A stretch of DNA of 32,198 nucleotides, from positions 1 to 32,198 of the forward strand of contig JALTWL010000323.1 in NCBI GenBank assembly GCA_027047045.1, written 5' to 3'. The DNA comes from Micavibrio sp. Its GTDB lineage: Bacteria; Pseudomonadota; Alphaproteobacteria; Micavibrionales; CSBR16-224. Made by a program: the position numbers and the translations under genes. Shown piece by piece: positions 24,446 through 32,198 of this stretch. Below the pieces are notes generated by a model. It made no database searches and was not told the origin of the DNA. It worked only from the letters and a program-made list of their open reading frames with translations. Each line of letters opens with the position of its first letter. Position 1 is the first letter of the stretch.

Positions 24446-27400
24446 CTAAGCAGCAAGATTATCCAATAGGCTTGGTTGTTGTAGGTCAACTGATACAAGC
24501 TGAGATATGCCTTTTTCTCCCATTGTAACCCCGTATAGTCTGTTAACTCTAGCCATAGTCATTCTATGGTGGGTGATTACTATAAAACGGGTAGATGTTT
24601 CTTTGGTTAGCTGTTCTAAAAGGCTACAAACTCTGTCAACATTGCTATCATCTAATGGAGCGTCAATCTCATCTAACACGCATATTGGAGCAGGGTTGGT
24701 AAGGAACATTGCAAATATTAAGGCAATAGAGGTAAGTGTTTGCTCTCCACCTGAAAATAGCGATAATATTTGCATTTTTTTACCTGGTGGTTGGGCATAT
24801 ATTTCAAGCCCTGCGTCAAGTGGGTCGTTTTTATCTGTAAGCTCTAAATAGGCAGAGCCACCATTAAATAGTCGTCCAAATAAATCTTGGAAATGTTTAT
24901 TGACGGTATCAAATGCTTTTAGTAGCCTTTCACGGGCTTCTTTATTTATTTTAATAATTGCTTGCCTAAGCTTACTAATAGCAGAAATTAAATCTTCCCG
25001 CTCTTTGCTAAGTATATCTATTTGCGCCATTACTTCTTGCGCTTCTATATCTGCTCTTAGATTTACAGGCCCCATATTATCACGTTCTTTGAGTAGCTTT
25101 TCTAATTTATTTTGAGCTTTCGTCAATTCTAATTGCTTGTCTAATTCTTTGTCTAGACCTGTTTGTGATAGCATTTCATCAATAGAGCAAGAAAACTTTT
25201 CCTTTATTTGAGAAATTATCATTGCTTCAGTTTCCTTAGCAGCGCCAACCGTGGCTTTGGCATGAGCCCGTGCTTCTTTTGCATCTGATAGTTCTTTTTC
25301 CGCAGCTTTTAATTTTGTTTGTAAGTCATTTACAGTATTTTCCAATTTTATCAATATATCAGCAGCAATATTTCGTTTTTCTTCTGCATCTGAAATTTTA
25401 TCTAATAGTAATTTTAATTCATTTTCTAGCTTATTTGGTTTTGTAGTTAGCTCTTGTTGTTTTTTGATGACGTCTTCTTGTCTGACGGTTAGTTCAGCAA
25501 GGCGAGTTTCTGTCTTTTTTATATTATCATTACAAATAGTAAAATCAGAATTTAATTCCTCTATTCTCTGTTTGCGTATATCTTCTGCCCCTAGTAATTG
25601 GTCATATTTAGATTGTTTTGATATCTTATTTTGTCTAAGAGTTTCTAATTTATTTGTTATTGTAAGCAGTTCTTTTTCGCAATCATGTGTGTCTTCTAAT
25701 TTAGATAGATTTAATTTGATTTTTTTATATTCTGTTTTTAACTCTTTTGTTTCATTTTTAGAATTTTTAATATTTTCTTGCAAGGCTGATATGCGAGCTT
25801 TTATTTTAGTATTTTGCTGAGTTAGCTCATCATAGCGTAGTCTAAGCGTGTGAAGTTCACTTTCTTTATAATTGATTTGTTGTTTTATATCTGTGATATG
25901 AGAGATTATTTTTTCTCTTTTATCTTTAGCTAGTTGGATTATTTTTTTATCTTGCTCCAATTTTTCTTCTAACTGAGGCAATTGTTTTTTGCAGCTATTT
26001 AATTTATTTTTTTGTTCAAGCCGAATAGCCGCACCACTAGGAGCATCGGGGGTGATAACCAAACCGTCCCAACGCCAAGCGCTGCCTTCTTTTGTGACTA
26101 TAATTTGTCCTGCTTTTAATTGGGGCATTAGTTTTTTTGCAGTGTCATTGTCCTTTGCCACTGCTATTAAGGCTAGCCTGCGAGATAATAATTTTGGCGC
26201 TTTTACAAATTTACTTAAAGCATCTAGTCCATCTGGAAGGGCGGGGGGGGGGACAAATTCTGGTAGCTCTAACCAATATATGGGAGCATCTTTATTGTCA
26301 GTTGCCTCCGCATCTTCACCAAGTGCAACCGCAAGGGCTTTTTCAAAACCTCCCTTAACTTCTATATCATTCAAAATAGGCTTCGCATTTTTAGAAATAT
26401 CTTTAGATGATAAAATATGCTCAATAGTTTCTATTTCAGCAGTTAATTTTGTAATTTCATTTTGGCTTAACTGTAAGTTAGCTACAGCTTGCTCTATTTC
26501 TATTTCAATGGCTAATTTTTTCTTATCGAAAGTATCAAGTTCCCCTTTTAACCCATTTATATCATTGGAGTTTGTGTTAATTTTTTCTTTTATATTTTCT
26601 TCTTCTAAACCCTCAGGTATTTTGCTATTGAGTTCTTCTAGTTCATGTTGCATATGAGCAATTCTAACGCTTAGTTTAGATCTTTGCGCCTCTATATTAT
26701 CAAGATTTTGTTCAAATCGCTGTTTTTTATAGTTCCTATCATTTAATTTTGCGGTAATAGATGAGCTTTTTTCTCTAAGTGTTTGTATTTCTTTGTTGTC
26801 ACTATCAATTTGTATTTTGAGCTTGTCAAGCGTAGAGCTACTATTTTCTTCACTATCTTGTAGTTGTGATTGTTGTAATTCTGTTTGTAAATATTTTTGC
26901 TTTTCTTTTAATTCTTTTATTGTTTCTTCTTCGTGCAAAATATCTGAATTTATCAAATTCAGAGATGCTTTACTGTCTTTTAATTCTTTGTCTAACTGTT
27001 CGGCTTCTTTTTCAAGCATACTATAAGATAGTTTTAAATGCTGCAGAACGGCAGATGCGTTGGCTTCTTTTTTTCTAGCATTGGGTAGTTGTGCAGTTTT
27101 TTCTGTATAGTTCTTGCTAAGAGAAGTAACTTCAATTGTGCATTGTCCAACCGCATCATCTGCGCATTTAAAGCGATACAGCGCTTCATTTAAGGCCGTA
27201 TTAGTTTTTAACCATTGTAAATATAAAACACTCGCCTCTGCTTTTTTAATATGGTCGGTTAAGTTTCTATAGCGTGATGCTTGTCGGGCTTGTTTTTTTA
27301 ATCCTTGCATTTGCAATTCCATAGTGCCAAGCACATCTTCTGCCCGAATTAGGTTATTTTCTGCTGCTTTTAATTTTAATTCTGCTTCATGCTTTCTGGT

Positions 27401-27925
27401 GTGAAGTCCTGATATACCTGCGGCTTCTTCTAACACTAGGCGACGTTGAGTTGGTTTTGCATTTATTAAATCAGCAACACGCCCTTGAGAAACAAGGGCT
27501 GGGGAGTTAGCACCAATAGAAGAATCAGCAAATAATAGCTGAATATCTTTTGCCCTGACTATTTTACCATTTACCCGATATGTAGAGCCGTTTTCTCTTT
27601 CAATATGGCGGGTGATTTCTAGCTCATCAGCGTTGTTGATTTCAGCGGGCGCAGTTCTATCACTATTATCAAGCCAAAGCGTAACTTCTGCGGTATTTCT
27701 AGCTGGACGAGCTTTTGTACCGCTAAAAATAACATCGTCCATAGCCGAGCCACGCATGCGTTTAGCAGAGCTTTCTCCCATAACCCATCTAAGCGCTTCA
27801 ACCAAGTTGGATTTTCCACAGCCATTAGGTCCAACAATACCCGTTATACCGCTTCCTATTTCCATAGAAGTGGGGTCAACAAACGACTTAAAGCCATGCA
27901 ATCTAAGCTTTTTAAATTGTACCAT
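24446..27925 (-). CDS. smc: Chromosome segregation protein SMC
   Basis: The 1159-residue protein has the full SMC layout: an N-terminal ATPase half with Walker A GPNGCGKSN near 32-40, a coiled coil, a hinge at about 500-660, a second coiled coil, and the C-terminal half with signature LFSGGEQTLTSIAL near 1052 and Walker B ICVLDEIDAPLDDSN near 1080. SMC forms the condensin ring with ScpA and ScpB that organises the chromosome. I prefer ATG 27925 (MVQFKKLRLHGFKSF) over a TTG four codons earlier. It follows dsbA by about 46 bases in the same direction, an order typical of alphaproteobacteria. A run of ten Gs on the plus strand near 26243-26252 encodes prolines in the hinge. Confidence 0.97.
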   Translation of the reverse strand: MVQFKKLRLHGFKSFVDPTSMEIGSGITGIVGPNGCGKSNLVEALRWVMGESSAKRMRGSAMDDVIFSGTKARPARNTAEVTLWLDNSDRTAPAEINNADELEITRHIERENGSTYRVNGKIVRAKDIQLLFADSSIGANSPALVSQGRVADLINAKPTQRRLVLEEAAGISGLHTRKHEAELKLKAAENNLIRAEDVLGTMELQMQGLKKQARQASRYRNLTDHIKKAEASVLYLQWLKTNTALNEALYRFKCADDAVGQCTIEVTSLSKNYTEKTAQLPNARKKEANASAVLQHLKLSYSMLEKEAEQLDKELKDSKASLNLINSDILHEEETIKELKEKQKYLQTELQQSQLQDSEENSSSTLDKLKIQIDSDNKEIQTLREKSSSITAKLNDRNYKKQRFEQNLDNIEAQRSKLSVRIAHMQHELEELNSKIPEGLEEENIKEKINTNSNDINGLKGELDTFDKKKLAIEIEIEQAVANLQLSQNEITKLTAEIETIEHILSSKDISKNAKPILNDIEVKGGFEKALAVALGEDAEATDNKDAPIYWLELPEFVPPPALPDGLDALSKFVKAPKLLSRRLALIAVAKDNDTAKKLMPQLKAGQIIVTKEGSAWRWDGLVITPDAPSGAAIRLEQKNKLNSCKKQLPQLEEKLEQDKKIIQLAKDKREKIISHITDIKQQINYKESELHTLRLRYDELTQQNTKIKARISALQENIKNSKNETKELKTEYKKIKLNLSKLEDTHDCEKELLTITNKLETLRQNKISKQSKYDQLLGAEDIRKQRIEELNSDFTICNDNIKKTETRLAELTVRQEDVIKKQQELTTKPNKLENELKLLLDKISDAEEKRNIAADILIKLENTVNDLQTKLKAAEKELSDAKEARAHAKATVGAAKETEAMIISQIKEKFSCSIDEMLSQTGLDKELDKQLELTKAQNKLEKLLKERDNMGPVNLRADIEAQEVMAQIDILSKEREDLISAISKLRQAIIKINKEARERLLKAFDTVNKHFQDLFGRLFNGGSAYLELTDKNDPLDAGLEIYAQPPGKKMQILSLFSGGEQTLTSIALIFAMFLTNPAPICVLDEIDAPLDDSNVDRVCSLLEQLTKETSTRFIVITHHRMTMARVNRLYGVTMGEKGISQLVSVDLQQPSLLDNLAA

Positions 27926-27971
27926 AAAAAAACCCAAGTAATATATCTGTCATAATTTATCAGATATGATA

Positions 27972-28769
27972 CTATTTAGAGCTAGTGTTTTGCAAGAGTT
28001 TATCTAAAATTTCTTTAAACTCTTGAAATTTTAAAGCTCCACTAGCTTTTTCTTCACCATAATTAAAGATAAAAGTGGGGGTAGCACTAACAGACCATCT
28101 ATTTTGTCCCGATTGCATATTTTTAAGAACATGCATTTCAAGTTCAGTATTTTTGGTACATTCCTCAAATAGAGCAGGTGTCATTCCAGCAAGGCGACCT
28201 GTTTTTTCTAAGGCTTTCATAGGTTCGTCTGCCTCTATCCATCTTGATTGATTTACAAATAAAACTTCAATTAAGTTAAAAAACATACTAGGTGGCACAC
28301 ATCTTGCCATCATGCTTGACTTTAATGCTAGTTTATCTAATGGAAATTCTCTAAATACCCAATAAACCTTACCTGTGTCTATATATTCTTTTTTTACATC
28401 AGCAAAAGTTTCACTGTGGAATTTTGCACAATGTGGACAAGTCATTGATGCATATTCAATAATTGTAATAGGAGCATCAGCATCACCTAAGGTTCTTTCT
28501 GTAGTTGCTGCATATATATCAAAAAGTTTGGGTTCTTCCACTTTTTTTTCTTTAGGCTCTAAAACTTCTTTAACCGCCTTGTCAATTAGGCTAGTTGTAG
28601 AAGATGCCTCAGATGTTGTGGTTTTTTCAGCCTTTTGTATATCAGAAGATCTTTCTTCTGCGAATACTGTTGCTGATTGTGTGAATAAAAATACCCCTAA
28701 AAATAAAATAGCAAAACCCAATAGATATTTTTTGGGTGATAGATAATTTTTTACATTTATTAAAAACAT
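27972..28769 (-). CDS. DsbA-family periplasmic thiol-disulfide oxidoreductase
   Basis: The 265-residue protein begins with a basic segment and a hydrophobic stretch (LLGFAILFLGVFLFTQS) ending at TVFA-EE, a likely signal-peptide cleavage site. A low-complexity Thr/Ser/Lys linker follows, then a thioredoxin fold with the active site CPHC near 110-113 and a late cis-Pro in SATPTFIF. TCPHCAKFHSETF and YWVFREFPLD are typical of alphaproteobacterial DsbA-like proteins located upstream of smc. It should form or isomerise disulfides in exported proteins. The start has AAGGAG 10 bases upstream. A terminator lies directly before it, so it needs its own promoter, which I cannot pinpoint. Confidence 0.93.
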   Translation of the reverse strand: MFLINVKNYLSPKKYLLGFAILFLGVFLFTQSATVFAEERSSDIQKAEKTTTSEASSTTSLIDKAVKEVLEPKEKKVEEPKLFDIYAATTERTLGDADAPITIIEYASMTCPHCAKFHSETFADVKKEYIDTGKVYWVFREFPLDKLALKSSMMARCVPPSMFFNLIEVLFVNQSRWIEADEPMKALEKTGRLAGMTPALFEECTKNTELEMHVLKNMQSGQNRWSVSATPTFIFNYGEEKASGALKFQEFKEILDKLLQNTSSK

Positions 28770-28821
28770 GGTCTTTAAACTCCTTTCAAATGGTAAAGTC
28801 AGACTTTCTAAGCTAAATAAT

Positions 28822-28864
28822 AAAAAAAACTGTATAGTAATTTATAATACTATACAGCTTTTTT
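28822..28864. terminator. Bidirectional intrinsic terminator
   Basis: CTGTATAGTA (28830-28839) and TACTATACAG (28848-28857) form a perfect 10-bp stem with an 8-base loop. Eight As precede it (28822-28829) and six Ts follow (28859-28864), so it can act on both strands. On the minus strand it ends the transcript of the small exported protein gene. Confidence 0.85.
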
Positions 28865-28889
28865 ATAAAGTATAAATTTTTAAATGCAG

Positions 28890-29240
28890 TTATTCTTTTG
28901 TATTTACATCATTAACAACGTCAGTAACTTTTTTTTCTAAGCTTATTTCTTCTGATATCTCTAATTTTTTTGTATCTAGTTCATTTGCAACTTTGTCGCT
29001 TATTTCTTCACCTGCAGCAGGTTCAATATTTTCAAGTTGACCAATAATATCTGACCTAGCAATTTCATCATTTGTAATGACTAAATTTTCGTCTGCAAGA
29101 GAACTACTTACTTTTATTCCTTTATCATTTAGTTCAAATTTTGTAACAAGCTTGTCATTTTTCACCTTATCTTCATTGGTAACAAATATAAGGGCAGCAA
29201 CAACAAAAGCCCCAAGCACTAATAAAAAAGATTTTTGCAT
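28890..29240 (-). CDS. Small membrane-anchored or exported protein, unknown
   Basis: The 116-residue protein has one N-terminal hydrophobic segment (FLLVLGAFVVAALIFV, residues 5-20) and then an acidic, lysine-rich, low-complexity tail rich in Asp, Glu, Asn and Val. It has no cysteines, so it is not a lipoprotein. I do not recognise a family. The tail should lie in the periplasm if the segment acts as an anchor. GGAG lies about 11 bases upstream of the ATG. It is transcribed alone: tandem TATAAT boxes lie upstream and the bidirectional terminator downstream. Divergent from fliQ. Confidence 0.7.
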   Translation of the reverse strand: MQKSFLLVLGAFVVAALIFVTNEDKVKNDKLVTKFELNDKGIKVSSSLADENLVITNDEIARSDIIGQLENIEPAAGEEISDKVANELDTKKLEISEEISLEKKVTDVVNDVNTKE

Positions 29241-29297
29241 TATTTTTTATTCTCCAAATTTTGTTTATTAACATTAAATAATAACCGCTAGTGGCAA

Positions 29298-29317
29298 TAT
29301 TATACCGTATTATACCG
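29298..29317 (-). promoter_or_regulatory. Tandem -10 boxes upstream of the small exported protein
   Basis: A 10-bp sequence TATTATACCG occurs twice in tandem at 29298-29307 and 29308-29317. On the minus strand this gives two perfect TATAAT boxes ten bases apart, about 55-70 bases before the start at 29240. No clear -35 is visible for either. A nearby dyad ATACCA/TGGTAT (near 29341-29360) may be an operator in this divergent region shared with fliQ. Confidence 0.45.
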
Positions 29318-29482
29318 TTGCAGTTAGAATCACTAATGATATACCATAATATTTTGGTATTATATGTATATTCTGATATAGAAATCAATATTTTTTAGAA
29401 ATATTGTATATATTATTTAGTTGTTATATTCTACAATTTAAATATATTAAGGTAATTATTATTTAGGTATCTATTTATATTT

Positions 29483-29749
29483 ATGGAACAGGCAGAAATA
29501 ATAGATTTTATGCAACAAGCAATTTGGCTTATAATTAAGCTGTCAACTCCTGTAATGTTGGTTGGACTTTTGGTTGGGGTGATAATTGCGCTTATTCAAG
29601 CTTTGACACAAATACAAGAAATGACACTTGCTTTTGTGCCTAAAATGATTGCTATTTTCTTGTCTATTTTTATTTTATTTCCAGCTATGGCTGTTGCTCT
29701 GCAGGCTTTTATGGAGATGATAGCTGACAAAATAATTGCAATGGGATAA
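29483..29749 (+). CDS. fliQ: Flagellar biosynthesis protein FliQ
   Basis: The 88-residue protein has the usual FliQ length and two membrane helices (LIIKLSTPVMLVGLLVGVIIALIQ and the FVPKMIAIFLSIFILFPAM region). The conserved QALTQIQEMTLAFVPK lies between them. FliQ is part of the FliPQR export gate of the flagellar type III secretion apparatus in the inner membrane. It is followed after 9 bases by fliR. No fliP is adjacent in the window. The ribosome binding site is poor. Confidence 0.95.
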   Translation: MEQAEIIDFMQQAIWLIIKLSTPVMLVGLLVGVIIALIQALTQIQEMTLAFVPKMIAIFLSIFILFPAMAVALQAFMEMIADKIIAMG

Positions 29750-29758
29750 TCTAATATA

Positions 29759-30529
29759 ATGCAATTTGATATTTTTATAACAGATGGTCTATTTGCTTTT
29801 TTGTTACTATTTTGCAGAGTGGGAACAGCTATTATGCTTATGCCCAGTATTGGGGATAGTTTTGTGCCTACTAATATCAGGATAGTATTTGTACTGGCAA
29901 TTTCTTTTGTTATGACACCTATTTTAGCATCGCAACTTCCATCACCGCCAAATGAATTTTTGCCTTTTGCCTTATTGGTAATGTCTGAAGTTATGGTTGG
30001 TTTTTTTATTGGTACTGTGATGAGAGTGCTTATATCTTCTTTAGATACTGCGGGCATGGTGATTTCTTTGCAATCTGGTTTTGCAAATGCGCTTGTATTT
30101 AATGCAATTGCGGGAGGGCAGGGTTCTATTACTGGGGCGTTATTTTCTATTTTGGGCGTTGTGTTATTATTGGTAACAAATATGCATCATTTACTTCTTA
30201 GCGGTATTTTTGAGAGCTATAATATTTTTCCTGCAAACGGAGCTTTTTTAGATAGTTCTTCTATGGCCAAAGTAATTGTCCATTCGGTCAATGCTGCTTT
30301 TAATGTTGGTGTTCGTATGGCAGCGCCCTTCATAGTAATTGGCCTACTTTTATATACGGGCTTTGGGATACTTGGGCGACTTATGCCTCAAATACAGATT
30401 TTCTTTTTGGCTTTGCCCATACAAATATGGCTTAGTTTGCTTACTCTTTCTATGGTGTTTTCTGCGGCTATATATATGTGGCTTTCATTTTATGAAAGTG
30501 AAATTTTGCGTTTATTTGGGCAGGGATAG
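29759..30529 (+). CDS. fliR: Flagellar biosynthesis protein FliR
   Basis: The 256-residue protein is an integral membrane protein of about six helices with the FliR pattern: LLFCRVGTAIMLMPSIGDSFVP near the start, VGFFIGTVMRVLISSLDTAGMVISLQSGFA in the middle, and GRLMPQIQIFFLALPIQI near the end. It completes the FliPQR export gate with FliQ. The length is normal. It lies directly after fliQ and is followed by recO after only 2 bases, so recO is probably on the same transcript. No flhB follows, unlike many bacteria. Confidence 0.95.
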   Translation: MQFDIFITDGLFAFLLLFCRVGTAIMLMPSIGDSFVPTNIRIVFVLAISFVMTPILASQLPSPPNEFLPFALLVMSEVMVGFFIGTVMRVLISSLDTAGMVISLQSGFANALVFNAIAGGQGSITGALFSILGVVLLLVTNMHHLLLSGIFESYNIFPANGAFLDSSSMAKVIVHSVNAAFNVGVRMAAPFIVIGLLLYTGFGILGRLMPQIQIFFLALPIQIWLSLLTLSMVFSAAIYMWLSFYESEILRLFGQG

Positions 30530-30531
30530 CA

Positions 30532-31260
30532 ATGGAAATTTGGGAAGATACAGCCATAATTCTAGCAGTTAGAGCGCATGGAGAAAATGGTGCTATTGTT
30601 ACTTTATTAACAGAAAATCATGGTAAATATTCAGGTTATGTTCACGGGGGACAATCTTCTAGATTGCGAGCCATTTTACAAATAGGCAATATTGTTGCAG
30701 CAGAATGGAAATCTAGAATAAATGATAGTTTGGGACAATATAAATTAGAGCTCATAAAATCCTCAGCAGCCGCGGTTCTGTCAGATAAAATACGTCTGCA
30801 AGCGTTGCAGTCTGCTTGTATTATTGCCAACCTAACACTGGCAGACAGAGAAATTTGTGTAGCTGTTTTTTCTGGTTTTATAGCTTTTTTAGAAAATCTT
30901 GAACTATGTGATGATGATATATGGTTTCCATCATATATTTATTGGGAAATTGGATTGCTAAGAGAGCTTGGCTTTGGTTTAGATTTAACTTGTTGCGCAT
31001 TGACGGGTGAGGTGGATAATTTAGCCTATGTCAGTCCCAAAACAGGCAGAGCCGCCAGTTTTGATGCGGCATATCAATATAGAGAAAAACTATTGGAGCT
31101 ACCAAATTTTTTAGTAAATAACAATAAAGTTGCTAAGGGTGATATATCAAAGGGATTAAAATTAACTGGTTATTTTTTACAAAAAAAACTATTTGAGCAA
31201 ATACACAAAGAATTACCAAAGGCTAGATTAAGATTAGAACAATTAGCAGAGCAATTATAA
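30532..31260 (+). CDS. recO: DNA repair protein RecO
   Basis: The 242-residue protein has the RecO layout. An N-terminal OB fold contains WEDTAIILAVRAHGENGAIVTLLT and GKYSGYVHGGQSS. A helical C-terminal domain contains YWEIGLLRELGFGLDLTCCALTG. RecO acts with RecF and RecR in loading RecA on gapped DNA. The zinc-finger cysteines of some RecO proteins are reduced here to the CC pair. The start has AGGGA upstream. It is coupled to fliR by position, an arrangement I do not know as standard. Confidence 0.93.
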   Translation: MEIWEDTAIILAVRAHGENGAIVTLLTENHGKYSGYVHGGQSSRLRAILQIGNIVAAEWKSRINDSLGQYKLELIKSSAAAVLSDKIRLQALQSACIIANLTLADREICVAVFSGFIAFLENLELCDDDIWFPSYIYWEIGLLRELGFGLDLTCCALTGEVDNLAYVSPKTGRAASFDAAYQYREKLLELPNFLVNNNKVAKGDISKGLKLTGYFLQKKLFEQIHKELPKARLRLEQLAEQL

Positions 31261-31288
31261 AATTATTGACTTAATTCGTAATAATTTT
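31259..31288. terminator. Weak AT-only hairpin between convergent genes
   Basis: AAAATTATT (31259-31267) and AATAATTTT (31280-31288) form a perfect 9-bp stem with a 12-base loop. It lies at the stop codons of recO and the convergent gene. It contains no G-C pairs, so it would be a weak terminator at best. Confidence 0.35.
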
Positions 31289-32198
31289 AAATGGTATAGC
31301 AAATTTTTCTTGTTTGGTTGCATATATAATATTTAAGAATTGAGCTTGCCTATCGGATAGCTGGATTGTTATTTGATATATACCACTGTTGGCTTTATTT
31401 ACAGTGGTTGATTTTATTTTTATTGGTTTTTTATTTTTATCAAGAGGGATTATTTGAACTAATTTATAAATATCGCCAATAATATCTAATGTAATGGTAT
31501 TTTTTGCTATTTCTGTTAGCATTAGCGACATATTTTTACTTGATGTTGTCATGTTGCTACCAATTTTATTGGCATAAATTCCTTTACTTTTTAAACCGCG
31601 TGGCAATCTAACGATTATTTGCCCACCTATACCAATGATATTTTTATTATTTAATATTCTTTTGGGGTCTTTTTTATTTAAAGAAACATATCTAGCTTGT
31701 AGAATATCCAAGCTGGCTTGTTTTACTTCTGTTTTTTTAAAATCTATGAATTTTCTAATCAAAAATGGTAGTTTTTTTATTTTTTTGGTATCTTGATATA
31801 GCAGTTCTTTAATACGCAGTTCTGTGCCAAATATATTATTATAAATAGAAGGAGCAGCAGGAGCAGCAATTGATGCATTGATGGACAACCCCATATCTCC
31901 ACCTAGATTATTTATTTTATCAACGCATATAAAAAATGGTGGAAATATCCTAGATGCTGTTTTTTTTGGGCAAAATTTGCTAAAGTCATAAACAGAATAT
32001 ATTTGTGCATATTTAGAGAAATTTTTAGCTGTATCAGATTTTACACGTTCTATTTTAGTGATATTATTTGTAGTATAATTTTTGCCTTTGTTCCAAAAAT
32101 TGTAACTTGAAAAACTATATTCTTGTTTTGTGCTGTACTTTCCGTAAATAATTTCTATAGAGGAAATTTTTCCAGCAAATTGTTTTTTTATATTTCTT
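31271..32198 (-). CDS. Unknown protein, 5' partial
   Basis: The frame is open from the right edge to the TAA at 31271, giving at least 308 residues; the N-terminus lies outside. It can be mistaken for a 207-residue gene starting at 31894, but the same frame continues upstream without a stop (FCPKKTASRIFPPFFICVDKINNLGGDM). The visible part is rich in Lys, Ile and Asn, with alternating beta-type patterns and no membrane segment. LSINASIAAPAAPSIYN and GIYQITIQLSDRQAQFLNII stand out. I do not recognise a family; an AsmA-like envelope protein is a weak guess from the beta-rich pattern. It converges on recO. Confidence 0.65.
   Translation of the reverse strand, partial: RNIKKQFAGKISSIEIIYGKYSTKQEYSFSSYNFWNKGKNYTTNNITKIERVKSDTAKNFSKYAQIYSVYDFSKFCPKKTASRIFPPFFICVDKINNLGGDMGLSINASIAAPAAPSIYNNIFGTELRIKELLYQDTKKIKKLPFLIRKFIDFKKTEVKQASLDILQARYVSLNKKDPKRILNNKNIIGIGGQIIVRLPRGLKSKGIYANKIGSNMTTSSKNMSLMLTEIAKNTITLDIIGDIYKLVQIIPLDKNKKPIKIKSTTVNKANSGIYQITIQLSDRQAQFLNIIYATKQEKFAIPFKIITN

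Noticed and set aside
24446-27925. Long antisense open frames within smc, for example near 25989-26657
   Set aside because: They are low-complexity shadows of the coiled-coil coding strand, with no family similarity.
31271-31894. A complete 207-residue gene starting at 31894
   Set aside because: The same frame stays open to the window edge with similar composition and no good ribosome binding site at 31894, so the gene is 5' partial.

Overview
The window reads as part of an AT-rich alphaproteobacterial chromosome in which a large accessory island (1 to about 24,300) abuts conserved core genes (about 24,450 to the end). The core part holds dsbA-smc in the order usual for alphaproteobacteria, then fliQ-fliR-recO and an unrecognised gene running off the right edge. 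Flagellar export genes point to a motile or once-motile bacterium. A GcrA-type motif in the island also fits Alphaproteobacteria. I cannot place it further; AT-rich host-associated orders are plausible but unproven. TGA is used as stop, so the code is standard.

Region 1-10694 is one long minus-strand run with overlaps or gaps of a few bases. It encodes a PLD-nuclease/SNF2-helicase fusion, an Eco57I-class adenine methylase, an AlbA_2 (Schlafen-type) protein, a three-Cys-motif partner (TcmP-like), a three-Cys-motif (phage Gp37/Gp68-like) protein, and a second TcmP-like protein cut by the left edge. The first three match the helicase-methylase-ATPase (Hma) type of defence locus as I remember it. 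The last three form a poorly understood module that seems appended to the same transcript. Upstream lies ardA (antirestriction) behind a GC-richer, dyad-rich leader.

Region 11800-18140 holds a leaderless AAA_14/DUF4143 ATPase; a minus-strand group with an NlpC/P60-M23 fusion, a Nudix hydrolase and an unknown protein; a 620-base stretch with dispersed short repeats; and a GC-richer, translationally coupled operon of a dual-OB-like protein and two DUF488 proteins.

Region 18140-24320 holds a relaxase C-terminal remnant, a GcrA-motif fusion protein, a second AAA_14/DUF4143 ATPase behind four 23-bp tandem repeats, a tyrosine integrase with a suspect catalytic residue, and a scrap zone: a valS fragment with a deletion, an IS1595-type transposase with two nonsense codons, and a small ankyrin-like gene whose 3' end is fused to IS sequence. 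ardA, the relaxase relic and the integrase suggest an integrated conjugative or mobilisable element that has decayed and kept a defence cargo.

The most interesting candidates are the Hma-like plus double-TcmP operon, the DUF488/DUF488/dual-OB operon, the structured ardA leader, and the 23-bp repeat array whose period equals a promoter's -35 to -10 distance.
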